The notes: generated by a model not told the origin, from the letters alone. A DNA stretch of 64,000 nt from Flavobacterium sp. 270 (GCF_004368785.1 NZ_SODM01000002.1:791648-855647), one strand, 5' to 3'. Positions 1 to 10,483 are shown, counted from the first letter of the stretch. Made by a program: numbers and translations.

Positions 1-3000
1 CAGGCACAGTTCCATTTACGATTTCAGGTTTATCATCAGGGGCTCACAGTGTTGCGGTCCATGATGTGAACGGATGCGGTAATACGGTTAACTTAACGAT
101 ACTTGAGCCATTAACAGTTACTTCTGATATTAGCTTATTGCCTACATGTAATGATCCTAACGGAAATGTTACGTTGTCTGCTACAGGTGGTACAATTTCA
201 ACTCCTAGCAGTTATCTTTATACTAAAGATAATTGGTTGACATCTCAGGTAAATCCTATATTTACAGGATTAGGTTTTGGTACATATACTTTTAAAGTGA
301 GAGATATAGTAACAGGATGTGAGGCACAGATTATTCAAGTAATTGAGCAAGCTATTCCTGTTACAGGAATAACTCTAACACCAGAAAAAGTATCTTGTTT
401 TGGTGGATCTAACGGTAGTATTTCAGTTACACTGAATGCTTCAAACACAGATCCTGTTTATAAGTATAGTTTAGTTGGAGGTGCAATTACCAGAATTCCT
501 CAAGATTCTAGTATATTCAATGATCTTCCAGCAGGAAATTATACTGTTACAGTAACATCAGGAAAAGGTTGTTCTGCTACAGCTAGTATAGCCGTAGATC
601 AGCCAGCTGTAATTGTTGTTAATGCTCCAGTTGTTTCTCCGTTTACTTGTACAACGGGCACAAACACTACTAAAAATGCATCTATTACAGTTAATTCTGT
701 AACAGGAGGATCTCAAAACTATATTGTTTATGAGTTTAAAGACATAAACGGAGTTGTGGTACAAAGCGGACCTTCTAATGTTTATAATCTAACAAACCTT
801 GCAGGCGGAACATATTCTATAAGAGTATTGGATGATTTAGGTTGTGAGGGAAGCTCAACAGCACCGATAATTGTTCCATCATTTATTACGATGACAGATG
901 TAACAGCGGCACCAGTAATTCCTATAACTTGTATCAATTCAGAAACAATGCAAGTAACAGTTACTACAGAAGGTGGAACTCCAGCATTGTTAAACTATAC
1001 AGTGACAAATGTTACAGGCGCAGCATATAATAGATCTAATACAAATGGATTATTTTCAGATTTAGGAATAGGAAACTATTTAGTTACTGTCGAAAATCCT
1101 GCAACAGGTTGTACGATTAAGACTTATTACGATGTGTTTGATCCAAATACGTTTGTAATCGTAGCATCGCCAATTAACGGAGGTGAAATTTGTTACGGCA
1201 CATCAGATGGAGCGGTAGATTTAACTTTTGTAGATAATTTCCCTACGCCATCAAATGATGCAGGACCATTTGCATATACAATCACTGGTCCAGTTCCTAG
1301 TAGCGGAACAACTACAGGTGTAGGTCCAATTAGAGTTTCAGGATTAACAGCTGGACAGTATACGGTTACTGCTAAGTTAATTGGAGGCCCAGAATGTACA
1401 GTTACAACAAACTTTACAATTTCACAGCCTTTAGAAATATTAGCTATAAACGAAGTTCATACTGCTATTACTTGTTTATCAGGAAATAATGATGGTTCTA
1501 TTACTGTAAGCGCAACAGGTGGTTGGATTGGAGATTACCAATACCAATTGTCGGGTCCAATAAATGTAACATATTCTGATCAATTCTCTTTTGAGAACTT
1601 AACAGCAGGAACTTATACAGTTAGTGTTAAAGACAGCAAAGGATGTATTGCAACAACAACAGTTATATTAGTTGTTCCAGATCCAATTGCTTTCACCGCT
1701 TCAGCAAATGTAAGTGTGTTAAGTTGTTATGGTGCTAAAGATGCTGTAATTACAGTTGCAGCTCCAACAGGAGGTCAAGGACGTGATTATACTTATTATT
1801 TAAACTATATTAATGGATCAGAAGTTATCGTTTCAGGACCATTCGTTTCTAACATCTTTACAGATTTAGGAGCAGGAACATATACTGTTACGGTTAAAGA
1901 TGCTTTTAGTTGTGAAACTACATCTGCAGCAATAACAATTACTGATCCGCCTATTATTGAACCGAGTTTAACTATAAATACGGCTATAACTTGTCTTACA
2001 AACGCAACACTTAAGTTAAGTGTAGTTGGAGGAACAGGGCCATATACTTATAGTGAAGACGGAACTAATTATAGTGCAAGTTTTGCTTCTTCAGTAACTT
2101 TTGCAGTGACTGCAGGTTCTCACCGTTATTTTGTCAAAGACAGTCACGGATGTGTAAGTTTTGTTTCTAATGATGTTGTTATTGCGCCAATAGTGCCATT
2201 ATCAATAGATTTAGATTTATCTAATGCAATTGTTAATTGTAAAGGAGAAGGCAGCGCCTTAATTATTGCAGAGGCTAAAGATGGTCTTGGAAGTTATGTG
2301 TATACATTATTGAATGAATTAAGAGCCGAGATTAGACCAGCTCAAAACGATGGAATTTTCGCAAATCTTAGTGCAGGTAAATATATTGTACATGTTAAGA
2401 GTTTTGATTGTGAGATAGATTCAGCAGTTATAACTGTTGGAGAACCACAAAATGCGTTGACTTCTACTTATGAGGCTTTCCCTGTAAAATGTTACAATGA
2501 GAAGAATGGTAAAATTATCATTACAGCATCTGGTGGAACAGGAATAATCAAATATGCGATTTCTCCTAATTTAGATCAATTTGTTGAAAGCAATGTATTT
2601 GATCGTCTGGCAGCAGGTACTTACAAAGTAATTGTTCAGGATATTTTAGGATGTAACAACGTTTATGACATTGTTATAACATCACCAGATCTTCTAATTG
2701 CATCTGTAGTTCCAAATTCTATCATCCCAGAAATTTGTGATGGAGATAAAGACGCAGCATTTAGTATTCAAATTGTTGGAGGAACAGCTCCATATTTTGA
2801 AAGTCTAGATAAGGATAACGGACCATTCCTACCATTCACAGGTAATATTAAAGATTACACTGGTCTTAAAGGAGGTACTCACAATGTTTATATTAAAGAT
2901 ACAAATGGTTGTATAAGTGCAGTAGAAGTTAAGATGCCAGAAGCGGTAATTCTTAAACCAACAAATGTGGTTAATTATGACTGTGTGAATAATATGGCAG

Positions 3001-3677
3001 CTAATTCTGTTACTATTGATCCGGGTTATGCAGATCATAGCGAAATTGATTATAAACTTGACGGTACTGGTACATATACAGTAAATAACATTTTCACTAA
3101 TGTTGCTCCGGGTAACCACTTTGTAACAGTAAGACATACTAATGGATGTGAAGCGAAAACAGAGTTTGTAATCAAAACAGTTCAACCGTTAACACTTGTA
3201 GAAGTTGTTGCTGATAAAGGTTCTATTGAAGATGCAAACATTATTGAAGTTGTAGCTGGTGGAGGTTCTCCTGCATACGAATACAGTTTTAATGGTGAAG
3301 CATTCACATCATCAAACAAATTCAAAATCTATAAAACAGGAATTTATGAAGTAATTGTAAGAGACCAAAATGGCTGTACAGTAACAATCCAGGTTCCTAA
3401 AACGTTTATCGATATTTGTATGCCAGACCACTTTACACCAAACGGTGATGGTCAGTTTGACGAGTGGGGTCCAGGTTGTACATTAATTTATGACAATCTT
3501 ACATTCGACATCTTTGACAGATACGGACGTGTAGTTGCTAAATATCACTACGGTGAAAAATGGGATGGTAAATATGATGGTGCTGAATTACCAACCGGTG
3601 ACTACTGGTATGTTGTTAAATTAAATGATCCAAAAGACAACAGATCGTTCGTAGGACATTTCACTCTATACAGATAA
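1..3677 (+). CDS. SprB-repeat gliding adhesin, 3' part only
   Basis: The reading frame is open from base 3, so the start lies before the window. About 14 degenerate repeats of 75-90 residues follow each other, each with a pattern like C..(N)DGSI.V.A.GG, then (L)xAGTYTV.VKD..GC. This is the SprB-repeat type found in very large, mobile cell-surface adhesins of gliding Flavobacterium. The last ~85 residues, from ICMPDHFTPNGDGQFDEW to GHFTLYR, form a type B T9SS sorting domain (gliding-motility-associated C-terminal family), so the protein should cross the outer membrane through the type IX system. The next gene is a PorP/SprF protein, the usual partner of such adhesins. It could be SprB itself or a paralogue; the missing N-terminal part would decide. 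Confidence 0.93.
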   Translation, partial: GTVPFTISGLSSGAHSVAVHDVNGCGNTVNLTILEPLTVTSDISLLPTCNDPNGNVTLSATGGTISTPSSYLYTKDNWLTSQVNPIFTGLGFGTYTFKVRDIVTGCEAQIIQVIEQAIPVTGITLTPEKVSCFGGSNGSISVTLNASNTDPVYKYSLVGGAITRIPQDSSIFNDLPAGNYTVTVTSGKGCSATASIAVDQPAVIVVNAPVVSPFTCTTGTNTTKNASITVNSVTGGSQNYIVYEFKDINGVVVQSGPSNVYNLTNLAGGTYSIRVLDDLGCEGSSTAPIIVPSFITMTDVTAAPVIPITCINSETMQVTVTTEGGTPALLNYTVTNVTGAAYNRSNTNGLFSDLGIGNYLVTVENPATGCTIKTYYDVFDPNTFVIVASPINGGEICYGTSDGAVDLTFVDNFPTPSNDAGPFAYTITGPVPSSGTTTGVGPIRVSGLTAGQYTVTAKLIGGPECTVTTNFTISQPLEILAINEVHTAITCLSGNNDGSITVSATGGWIGDYQYQLSGPINVTYSDQFSFENLTAGTYTVSVKDSKGCIATTTVILVVPDPIAFTASANVSVLSCYGAKDAVITVAAPTGGQGRDYTYYLNYINGSEVIVSGPFVSNIFTDLGAGTYTVTVKDAFSCETTSAAITITDPPIIEPSLTINTAITCLTNATLKLSVVGGTGPYTYSEDGTNYSASFASSVTFAVTAGSHRYFVKDSHGCVSFVSNDVVIAPIVPLSIDLDLSNAIVNCKGEGSALIIAEAKDGLGSYVYTLLNELRAEIRPAQNDGIFANLSAGKYIVHVKSFDCEIDSAVITVGEPQNALTSTYEAFPVKCYNEKNGKIIITASGGTGIIKYAISPNLDQFVESNVFDRLAAGTYKVIVQDILGCNNVYDIVITSPDLLIASVVPNSIIPEICDGDKDAAFSIQIVGGTAPYFESLDKDNGPFLPFTGNIKDYTGLKGGTHNVYIKDTNGCISAVEVKMPEAVILKPTNVVNYDCVNNMAANSVTIDPGYADHSEIDYKLDGTGTYTVNNIFTNVAPGNHFVTVRHTNGCEAKTEFVIKTVQPLTLVEVVADKGSIEDANIIEVVAGGGSPAYEYSFNGEAFTSSNKFKIYKTGIYEVIVRDQNGCTVTIQVPKTFIDICMPDHFTPNGDGQFDEWGPGCTLIYDNLTFDIFDRYGRVVAKYHYGEKWDGKYDGAELPTGDYWYVVKLNDPKDNRSFVGHFTLYR

Positions 3678-3720
3678 CAAAATAATTGCCCCTATGATGT
3701 TGTCTAAAAAAATTATTACA

Positions 3721-4704
3721 ATGAAAAAATTATTTTTATCCTTAGTACTCATGGCTGTAACAACAAGTTACAGCCAAGAGTTAAACCTACCAGTGTTTAC
3801 GCAATATTTGGCCGACAACCCTTTTATACTTTCTCCAGCTTATGCCGGTATTGGTGATAATCTTAGAATTAGAGCCAACGGTCTTACGCAATGGGTAGGT
3901 ATTAAAGATGCTCCTGATAACCAATCTGTTTATGCCGATTTTAGAGTTTTAGATCGTTCAGGAGTCGGAATCTCGATTTATAATGATAAGAATGGTTACA
4001 CAAGACAAACTGGTGCAAAAGTTTCTTTTGCACATCACCTAATCTTGGATTATTATTCACAGCAGTATTTGTCTTTTGGTATTTCATATAACTTTAATAA
4101 TTTCAGAATAGACGTTAACGATTTTGATTATACCAATCCAAACGGAGGAGCACCAGTATTTGATCCTGCGATTACAGATAATCGTTCTAATAACAACAAC
4201 AACTTTGATATTAGTGCATTGTACCGAAACAGAGGATTTTATCTAAGTTTTAATGCCAACAACGTTTTAAAGAAAAATGTAAATAAGTACAGAGGAGTAG
4301 AACCAAACTTACTTTCAAACTATCAGGTTTATACCGGTTATACATTTAGAGATGGAGAAAATAACCGTATCGAATACGAACCATCTGTATTCTACCAATA
4401 TTTTGCGAGTGATAAACGTTCGACTACCGATTTTAACTTTAAGTATAGACGATACAATCGTTACGAAGATTACTATTGGGTTGGAGTTTCGTATCGTTTC
4501 TTAAACGACCAATTCCCAAAACCTTTATCAGTTGGACCAATGGCAGGTTTTATGAAATCTAAATTTTATTTTGGATATTCATACCAAATCATGTTCAACG
4601 ATTTAGGAAGTTACAACACCGGTACTCACGTTGTAACTATCGGATTTGACTTCTTACAAGCCATCAGTAATTGTCCTTGTACACAAAGTCCAGTTCACGA
4701 TTAA
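3721..4704 (+). CDS. PorP/SprF family T9SS outer membrane protein
   Basis: Residues 1-19 (MKKLFLSLVLMAVTTSYSQ) form a signal peptide. The mature protein begins ELNLPVFTQYLADNPFILSP, the typical opening of PorP/SprF proteins, followed by aromatic-rich alternating strands expected of an outer membrane barrel. In Flavobacterium johnsoniae SprF is needed for secretion or surface attachment of SprB. This gene follows an SprB-like gene by 43 bases, so it probably serves that adhesin. I chose the ATG at 3721 over an in-frame ATG at 3694 because the signal peptide then starts correctly. The C-terminus has an unusual CPC motif (NCPCTQSPVHD). Confidence 0.9.
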   Translation: MKKLFLSLVLMAVTTSYSQELNLPVFTQYLADNPFILSPAYAGIGDNLRIRANGLTQWVGIKDAPDNQSVYADFRVLDRSGVGISIYNDKNGYTRQTGAKVSFAHHLILDYYSQQYLSFGISYNFNNFRIDVNDFDYTNPNGGAPVFDPAITDNRSNNNNNFDISALYRNRGFYLSFNANNVLKKNVNKYRGVEPNLLSNYQVYTGYTFRDGENNRIEYEPSVFYQYFASDKRSTTDFNFKYRRYNRYEDYYWVGVSYRFLNDQFPKPLSVGPMAGFMKSKFYFGYSYQIMFNDLGSYNTGTHVVTIGFDFLQAISNCPCTQSPVHD

Positions 4705-4822
4705 GCAGATATTTTTATCTTTTTTGAAAGTTAATTTGTTTATTTTCATAAATTACAACGTTTTCGTTTTTATTAAGTAGTTATTTTTACTTTATTGAAA
4801 TTTAATACTACTTTAAAAGTTC

Positions 4823-4830
4823 TATATTTG
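4823..4830 (+). promoter_or_regulatory. -7 promoter element of pgk
   Basis: TATATTTG matches the Bacteroidota -7 consensus TAnnTTTG and lies 33 bases before the pgk ATG. The nearest upstream TTG is 25 bases away, longer than the usual 17-23, so the -33 element is weak. Confidence 0.5.
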
Positions 4831-4862
4831 TTATTCTTTCAAAAAAATTAAATATTTAGCAA

Positions 4863-6050
4863 ATGAAAACTTTAAACGATTTCGACTTTAAAAATAAAAA
4901 AGCAATTATCCGTGTAGACTTTAATGTACCGTTGGATGAAAACTTTAATGTAACTGATGCAACACGTATTGAAGCTGCAAAACCAACTATTGATGCTATT
5001 TTAGCACAAGGCGGAAGTGTAATTTTAATGTCGCATTTAGGAAGACCAAAAGGAGTAGAAGAAAAATATTCTTTAAAACACATTTTAAAAACAGCTTCTG
5101 AGATTTTAGGAGTTCAGGTGAAGTTTGCAGCAAACTGTATTGGCGAAGAAGCACAAACAGCAGCTAAGAATTTAAACCCAGGTGAAGTATTACTATTAGA
5201 AAATTTACGTTTTCATAACGAAGAAGAAGCTGGAGATGTTGGTTTTGCAAAAGAATTAGCATCACTTGGAGATATTTATGTAAACGATGCTTTTGGTACA
5301 GCTCACAGAGCACATGCTTCGACAACTATTATTGCACAATTTTTTCCAAACGATAAATGTTTCGGAACATTATTGGCAAAAGAAATTGACAGTTTAAACA
5401 AAGTTCTTAAAAACAGCGAAAAACCAGTAACTGCTATTCTTGGAGGATCTAAAGTTTCTTCAAAAATTACAGTTATCGAAAATATCTTAGACAAAGTAGA
5501 TCACATGATCATCGGAGGCGGAATGACATTTACTTTCATTAAAGCACAAGGTGGTAAAATTGGAGAATCTATCTGTGAAGATGATAAACAAGAATTAGCT
5601 CTTGAAATTTTAAGATTAGCAAAAGAAAAAGGCGTTCAGATACATATTCCGGTAGATGTTGTTGCTGCAGATGATTTCTCAAATACAGCAAACACTCAGG
5701 TTGTAGACGTAACTGCAATTCCAGACGGATGGCAGGGACTTGACGCAGGTCCAAAATCTTTAGAGAACTTCAAAAAAGTAATCTTAGATTCTAAAACAAT
5801 CTTATGGAATGGTCCATTAGGCGTTTTTGAGATGGAAACTTTCTCTAAAGGAACAATAGCTTTAGGTGATTTTATTGCAGAATCTACCAAAAACGGAGCA
5901 TTTTCTTTAGTAGGAGGGGGTGATTCTGTTGCAGCAGTAAAACAGTTCGGTTTTGAAGACAAAATGAGCTATGTTTCTACTGGCGGCGGGGCAATGCTAG
6001 AAATGTTAGAAGGAAAAGTTTTACCTGGAATCGCAGCGATTTTAGACTAA
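4863..6050 (+). CDS. pgk: phosphoglycerate kinase
   Basis: The product is a 395-residue cytosolic glycolytic enzyme that transfers phosphate from 1,3-bisphosphoglycerate to ADP. Recognisable signatures are the N-terminal [12 protein letters not shown] substrate loop, SHLGRPKG, the middle GGSKVSSKI motif, and the nucleotide-binding GGGDSVAAV near the C-terminus. The length is usual for bacterial PGK. It is apparently monocistronic, with its own promoter and a 110-base gap before the next coding gene. Confidence 0.98.
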   Translation: MKTLNDFDFKNKKAIIRVDFNVPLDENFNVTDATRIEAAKPTIDAILAQGGSVILMSHLGRPKGVEEKYSLKHILKTASEILGVQVKFAANCIGEEAQTAAKNLNPGEVLLLENLRFHNEEEAGDVGFAKELASLGDIYVNDAFGTAHRAHASTTIIAQFFPNDKCFGTLLAKEIDSLNKVLKNSEKPVTAILGGSKVSSKITVIENILDKVDHMIIGGGMTFTFIKAQGGKIGESICEDDKQELALEILRLAKEKGVQIHIPVDVVAADDFSNTANTQVVDVTAIPDGWQGLDAGPKSLENFKKVILDSKTILWNGPLGVFEMETFSKGTIALGDFIAESTKNGAFSLVGGGDSVAAVKQFGFEDKMSYVSTGGGAMLEMLEGKVLPGIAAILD

Positions 6051-6098
6051 AATATAACAATTAACATTTTTTTGCGTTTTTTTATTCAATAAAGGCCT

Positions 6099-6106
6099 TA
6101 GATTTG
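6099..6106 (+). promoter_or_regulatory. -7 promoter element of the lytic transglycosylase gene
   Basis: TAGATTTG fits TAnnTTTG and lies 55 bases before the ATG at 6161. A TTTTTTTG tract 24 bases upstream may serve as a long-spaced -33 element. Confidence 0.45.
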
Positions 6107-6160
6107 CAAAAATAAGGTTCCTATAATTATTTGAGTTACAGGATTTTAAAAAAATGTTAT

Positions 6161-8002
6161 ATGATTGTAAAAAAAATCTCTTTAGTGGTCACCGCTTTTT
6201 TATCAATGTCGATGTTCGCGCAGGAAACTGCAAAAGCAGAACTTGAGATCAAGCCTGAAGTAAAATTATCCTATTTAGATTCAATTAAAAGCACTTTCAA
6301 AAAAGACGTAATGGCAACAAAAGTTGACAGTCTTTGGATGAATGAGTTAGTGAGTTTGGATATTTATGATGATCTTTCAAAAGACATTCAAACCATCAAT
6401 AAAGACGTTACAGTTGATGAAGAATTGCCAACAGAATTGCTAAAACAGCGTCTGCAGGCCATGAATGAGAAATCACCTTTTAATATAGAATACAATCAAG
6501 GTTTAGAAAACATAATAAAGTCATTTCTTAAGAACCGAAAAAAATCGTTTTCTCGATTAATGGCTTTATCAGAATATTATTTCCCAATTTTTGAAGAAAG
6601 TTTTGCACAACACAACGTTCCTCTGGAAATAAAATATTTAGCCGTTGTAGAATCTGCTTTAAATCCTAAAGCAGTTTCTCAAATGGGCGCAACAGGACTT
6701 TGGCAGTTTATGTACGGAACCGGAAAACAATACGCTTTAAAAATCGATTCTTATATAGACGAAAGAAGCGATCCACTTAGGGCAACTGCAGCAGCTTCAG
6801 ATTACATGACCAAAATGTTTAATGTTTTTGGTGATTGGGAGCTTGTTTTAGCCTCTTATAATTCAGGTCCGGGAAATGTAACTAAAGCTATTCGTCGTTC
6901 TGGCGGAAAAACAAGTTACTGGGACATTAGAAATTATCTTCCAAAAGAAACTCAAGGTTATGTTCCTGCTTTTTTAGCAACAATGTATCTTTTTGAATAT
7001 CATAAAGAACACGGAATCAACCCAGAAAGAGCCGTTGTCAAAAATTTTGAAACAGATACCGTTTGTGTCAAAAATCAAATGTCTTTCAAACAGATTGCAG
7101 ATTTGTTAGACATGCCACAATCTCAAATTCAGCTTTTAAATCCTTCTTATAAATTAAATGTAGTACCTTACTATCAAGGAGAACAACATTTCTTACGTTT
7201 ACCAAAAGATAAAATTGCAACTTTTGTTTCAAACGAAAATCAAATTTATGCTTACGTAAAACATCAATCAGAATTTAAAACTATTCCGTCAAGATTAGCT
7301 TTAAAAATTGCACCAAAAGTTAAAGCTGTTGCAAAACCAACTGATGAATTATCCAAAAACGTTGAGTTTTACAAAGTCAGAAAAGGAGATAATCTAGGAG
7401 AAATTGCTGCGAAATACAATGTAGATATCATCGATTTAAAGAAATGGAATAACCTTAAATCCAATTCTGTTGCATTAGGTAAAACATTGAAAATTAAATC
7501 TAATGACGATGCTAAAAGTTCTAAAGAGGTAAAATCAACTCCTGTAGTGGATAAAAAACCAGAAGAAGCTATTGCGTCTGCTGATGATAAAGATAAAAAT
7601 GCTCCACTAATACAAGAATATGTAGTTGCAGCTGGAGATAATTTAGGAAGCATTGCTAAAAAATTCAATACAACAATTGCTGAAATCAAAGAATTAAATA
7701 AACTAACTTCAAACAATATTGGATTAGGGAAAACATTAGTGGTTACAAAAGTTAACGTTGAACTTGATGAAACACCAACGACAACTACCGCTACTGCTAT
7801 TGCTTCAAATTCAGTAGATTCTTTTAAGAAAAAAGGATATTCTGCTAAAAATAATTCAGAAGATTATTACGTTAAAAAGGGAGATTCATTATACAGCATT
7901 TCTAAAAAATATCCAGGAGTAACAATTTCAGATATTAAAAAATGGAATGGCATTAAAGATGAAGAGTTAAAACCCGGAATGAAACTTAAAATCAACGGAT
8001 AA
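6161..8002 (+). CDS. LysM-containing lytic transglycosylase (MltD-like)
   Basis: A 613-residue secreted murein hydrolase. A signal peptide (MIVKKISLVVTAFLSMSMFAQ) precedes an SLT/GH23 domain with the catalytic-Glu motif AVVESALNPKAVSQMGATGLWQFM and later ASYNSGPGNV. The C-terminal half has LysM modules near YKVRKGDNLGEIAAKYNV, YVVAAGDNLGSIAKKFNT and YYVKKGDSLYSISKKYPG, which bind peptidoglycan. Low-complexity Lys/Ser/Thr linkers separate them. This is the MltD architecture. A TTG start at 6131 is possible, but the ATG at 6161 gives a clean signal peptide. Confidence 0.93.
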   Translation: MIVKKISLVVTAFLSMSMFAQETAKAELEIKPEVKLSYLDSIKSTFKKDVMATKVDSLWMNELVSLDIYDDLSKDIQTINKDVTVDEELPTELLKQRLQAMNEKSPFNIEYNQGLENIIKSFLKNRKKSFSRLMALSEYYFPIFEESFAQHNVPLEIKYLAVVESALNPKAVSQMGATGLWQFMYGTGKQYALKIDSYIDERSDPLRATAAASDYMTKMFNVFGDWELVLASYNSGPGNVTKAIRRSGGKTSYWDIRNYLPKETQGYVPAFLATMYLFEYHKEHGINPERAVVKNFETDTVCVKNQMSFKQIADLLDMPQSQIQLLNPSYKLNVVPYYQGEQHFLRLPKDKIATFVSNENQIYAYVKHQSEFKTIPSRLALKIAPKVKAVAKPTDELSKNVEFYKVRKGDNLGEIAAKYNVDIIDLKKWNNLKSNSVALGKTLKIKSNDDAKSSKEVKSTPVVDKKPEEAIASADDKDKNAPLIQEYVVAAGDNLGSIAKKFNTTIAEIKELNKLTSNNIGLGKTLVVTKVNVELDETPTTTTATAIASNSVDSFKKKGYSAKNNSEDYYVKKGDSLYSISKKYPGVTISDIKKWNGIKDEELKPGMKLKING

Positions 8003-8048
8003 TCAAAAATCTTATTTAAATTTGGGTTTTATTTCATAACTTGTTAAA

Positions 8049-9017
8049 ATGAATAAAACCCATTTTTTATTTCTAATACTTCCGTTTCTGTTTATTTCGT
8101 GTTTTAAAAACGAAAGAAAAGCAGAGCCGGTTTCTGGTAAAACCAATACGATTTCTATTATTATCGACGATCAGTTGTGGTATGGAGAAGTTGGAGATAC
8201 GATTAGAAATAAATTTGCTTCACCAGTTTTAGGACTTACACAAGAAGAACCGTTATTCAACATCAATCAATATCCTGCCAGATTGCTCGAAGGTTTCGTA
8301 ACCGATAGCCGAAGTATTATTGTAGTTAAAAAAGCAGCTACTGACAAATTTGAAATAACCCACAGTAAATCACTTCCTCACAACACTTTTCGTATTTATG
8401 GAAAATCTGTCGATGATATTATTTGCAGCATCGAATTGAATGCCGCAGAAATAATAAAAGTGATACGAGATGCTGAAATTCAAAAAATTCAGGAAGACAA
8501 CAGTAAATCGTTATTAAGTCCGGCGATTATCAAAAACAAATTTCATGTAGACCTTCAAATTCCTTCAGGTTATGAATACATGATGCATAAAAAGAATTTT
8601 ATCTGGCTTAAAAACGATATTATCAGTGGCAGTACAAGTCTGTTGATTTATCAGGTTCCGTTGCATAACTTCAAAAACAAATCAAATGTTGTCGAGAATA
8701 TTGTTAAAATGCGCGATTCTATTGGCCGTTTTATAAAAGGACGCGAAGCCAATACACCAATGATAACGGGCGAAGCTTATGCGCCTTATTTTTTTACAAC
8801 GACATTAGACGGTAAAAAAGCTTATGAAACGAAAGGCGCCTGGGAATTAAAAAACGATTACATGGCCGGCCCGTTTATAAATTATGCTGTTCTTGACGAA
8901 ACCTATAATCGAGTTTTGGTTGTTGAAGGTTTTTGTTATTCACCATCAAATCAAGAACGCGACTTAATGTTGAATCTAGAAGCCATTATAAAGTCGATAA
9001 AAATCGATAAAAGATAA
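8049..9017 (+). CDS. DUF4837 family lipoprotein
   Basis: A 322-residue protein with a lipoprotein signal (LPFLFISCFKN, lipidated Cys at about residue 18). The sequence after it (ISIIIDDQLWYGEVGDTIRNKF) matches my memory of the Bacteroidota-specific DUF4837 family, whose function is unknown. It probably sits in the periplasm or outer membrane. It follows the transglycosylase by 46 bases and precedes the acetyltransferase by 24, so the three may be co-transcribed. Confidence 0.8.
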   Translation: MNKTHFLFLILPFLFISCFKNERKAEPVSGKTNTISIIIDDQLWYGEVGDTIRNKFASPVLGLTQEEPLFNINQYPARLLEGFVTDSRSIIVVKKAATDKFEITHSKSLPHNTFRIYGKSVDDIICSIELNAAEIIKVIRDAEIQKIQEDNSKSLLSPAIIKNKFHVDLQIPSGYEYMMHKKNFIWLKNDIISGSTSLLIYQVPLHNFKNKSNVVENIVKMRDSIGRFIKGREANTPMITGEAYAPYFFTTTLDGKKAYETKGAWELKNDYMAGPFINYAVLDETYNRVLVVEGFCYSPSNQERDLMLNLEAIIKSIKIDKR

Positions 9018-9041
9018 TTTTAAGAATATAGAATAAGAAGA

Positions 9042-9488
9042 ATGGAATTAAAATGGAAAATAAAGCCGTTTGAGGCACTAACAGTTTCGGAGTTATATGA
9101 TTTGCTGAAATTGCGAAGTGAGATCTTTGTATTAGAGCAAAACTGCGTGTATTTGGATATTGATGGTAAAGATAAAATTGCTTTGCATCTAATTGGAGAA
9201 TACGATGGAAAAACGGTTGCCTATGCCCGATTATTTGATGCAGGAATTAGTTTTGATAATGCTTCGATCGGAAGAGTTGTGGTTGATGCCAATTATCGTG
9301 ACAAAAAATGGGGACACGATTTGATGCGTGAAGCTATTGCAGGAATTAAATCAAACTTTGAAAAAGATAAAATTACAATTGGCGCTCAGTTATACTTGAA
9401 GAAATTCTATGAAAGTCACGGTTTTGTGCAAATCAGCGAAATGTATCTCGAAGACGATATTGAGCATATTGATATGGTTCGAGGTTAA
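9042..9488 (+). CDS. ElaA-type GNAT N-acetyltransferase
   Basis: A 148-residue cytosolic protein of the ElaA subgroup of GNAT acetyltransferases. It shows the subgroup opening (LYDLLKLRSEIFVLEQNCVYLDIDGKD), acetyl-CoA-binding motif A around IGRVVVDANYRDKKWGHDLM, and the conserved FYESHGF near the end. The substrate is unknown. It is the last gene before a convergent junction filled with repeats. Confidence 0.9.
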   Translation: MELKWKIKPFEALTVSELYDLLKLRSEIFVLEQNCVYLDIDGKDKIALHLIGEYDGKTVAYARLFDAGISFDNASIGRVVVDANYRDKKWGHDLMREAIAGIKSNFEKDKITIGAQLYLKKFYESHGFVQISEMYLEDDIEHIDMVRG

Positions 9489-9503
9489 ACTTATTGTTTA
9501 GTT

Positions 9504-9592
9504 TTTTGCCACAAATTAAAAGGATTAAAAAGATTTTTCTAAAACTTAATTAGAAATATAATCTGTGAAAATCCTTTTAATTTGTGGCAAAA
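9504..9592. repeat. inverted repeat with 23-bp perfect arms
   Basis: Arms at 9504-9526 (starting TTTTGCCACAAATTAAAAGG) and 9570-9592 are exact reverse complements with a 43-base loop. The unit recurs in degenerate form at 33712-33790 and 45737-45965. It follows elaA and could end transcription, or be a mobile palindromic element. Confidence 0.85.
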
Positions 9593-9629
9593 GAAAATAA
9601 ACTCGTTTATCATTTTGTCCAGTTTTCAA

Positions 9630-9669
9630 AACCTTAGCGTCTCAGTAACTCTGAACCTTAGTACCTTTA
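9630..9669 (+). repeat. array of five octamers, CTTAG type
   Basis: Five contiguous 8-bp units with consensus NNCCTTAG; units 1 and 4 are both AACCTTAG. The array ends 7 bases before the stop codon of the convergent OmpA gene. The same architecture recurs across the window. Confidence 0.75.
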
Positions 9670-9676
9670 AAAAAAA

Positions 9677-10480
9677 CTAAATCTTAGTAATCACAAATTC
9701 CACACGTCTGTCAAAATTATCACCTTTTCCCAACGGATATTTATTACCACAGCCAAGAAAAGTCATACGGCTTTTGGATACTTTTTTAGTCATAAGATAG
9801 AAGAAAACTGTTTTAGCACGGTTCCAGGAAAGTCTCCTTTCTTTAGTTGCTCTATCAATTCCGTCGGTATAAATTTCTGGAGTACAGCAAACGTGACCTC
9901 TAATTTCAAACTTAAAATTGGGATGCGTTTGTAAGGTCTTTGCAATTTTATCCAGTGTTTTTTTGGAAGAATGAGTCAGTTTTGCACTTCCAATATCAAA
10001 TAAGAGATTGTCTAAACAGATTTTGTCGCCAACTTTCAGGTCATCTTTAAAAGAAGAATAAATGCCCTTTCCGAAACTATTCTTTTTAACAACAATTAAA
10101 TCAACCCGTCGATTTCTTAAACGGGTTTCAGTTAAGTTTTCAACCGTATCAGCTCTTACAACAACACGTCCTTTACCTTCAAGAATAACAATTTTACTTT
10201 GCTTAAATCCAGAAGCAACTAATAGTTTTTGTATGGTAATAACCCGGTTTTGCGATAACCGAAAATTATAATCGTCGGTACCACGATCATCGCAATATCC
10301 ATAAATCTGTACAGATTCAACTTTAGAAGTATCTATATTTTTTATAAAATAGGCAACAACATTCTCCTGAGAGGCAGTAAGATCGTATTTATCAAAATCA
10401 AAATAAATGGTTTCTACTGGTTTTTGCTGCGCCTCTAAAGTGTAAATAAAAAATACAAATAGGACTAAAGTTATCTTCAT
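9677..10480 (-). CDS. tandem OmpA-domain envelope protein
   Basis: A 267-residue exported protein with a short signal peptide (to LEAQ). It has two OmpA/MotB-like peptidoglycan-binding domains. The first (about residues 24-130) contains IYFDFDKYDLT, GYCDDRGTDDYNFRLSQNR and RLRNRRVDL. The second (about 155-267) contains LLFDIGSAKLT, IRGHVCC, RRLSWNRAKTV and FDRRVEFVI. OmpA domains bind meso-diaminopimelate and anchor the envelope to peptidoglycan; two in tandem with no barrel is less common. It ends an operon rnpA-DUF4349-S41-ompA, 3 bases after the protease gene. Confidence 0.88.
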   Translation of the reverse strand: MKITLVLFVFFIYTLEAQQKPVETIYFDFDKYDLTASQENVVAYFIKNIDTSKVESVQIYGYCDDRGTDDYNFRLSQNRVITIQKLLVASGFKQSKIVILEGKGRVVVRADTVENLTETRLRNRRVDLIVVKKNSFGKGIYSSFKDDLKVGDKICLDNLLFDIGSAKLTHSSKKTLDKIAKTLQTHPNFKFEIRGHVCCTPEIYTDGIDRATKERRLSWNRAKTVFFYLMTKKVSKSRMTFLGCGNKYPLGKGDNFDRRVEFVITKI

Positions 10481-10483
10481 TCA

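Noticed and set aside
2829..3185. Minus-strand 118-residue frame inside the SprB-like gene
   Set aside because: Shadow of the repeat-coding strand; the plus-strand frame is clearly the real gene.
9489..9676. CRISPR-like or integron-like array in the repeat-rich gap
   Set aside because: The repeats are inverted or of period 8, with no constant repeat plus unique spacers and no cas or integrase gene nearby.
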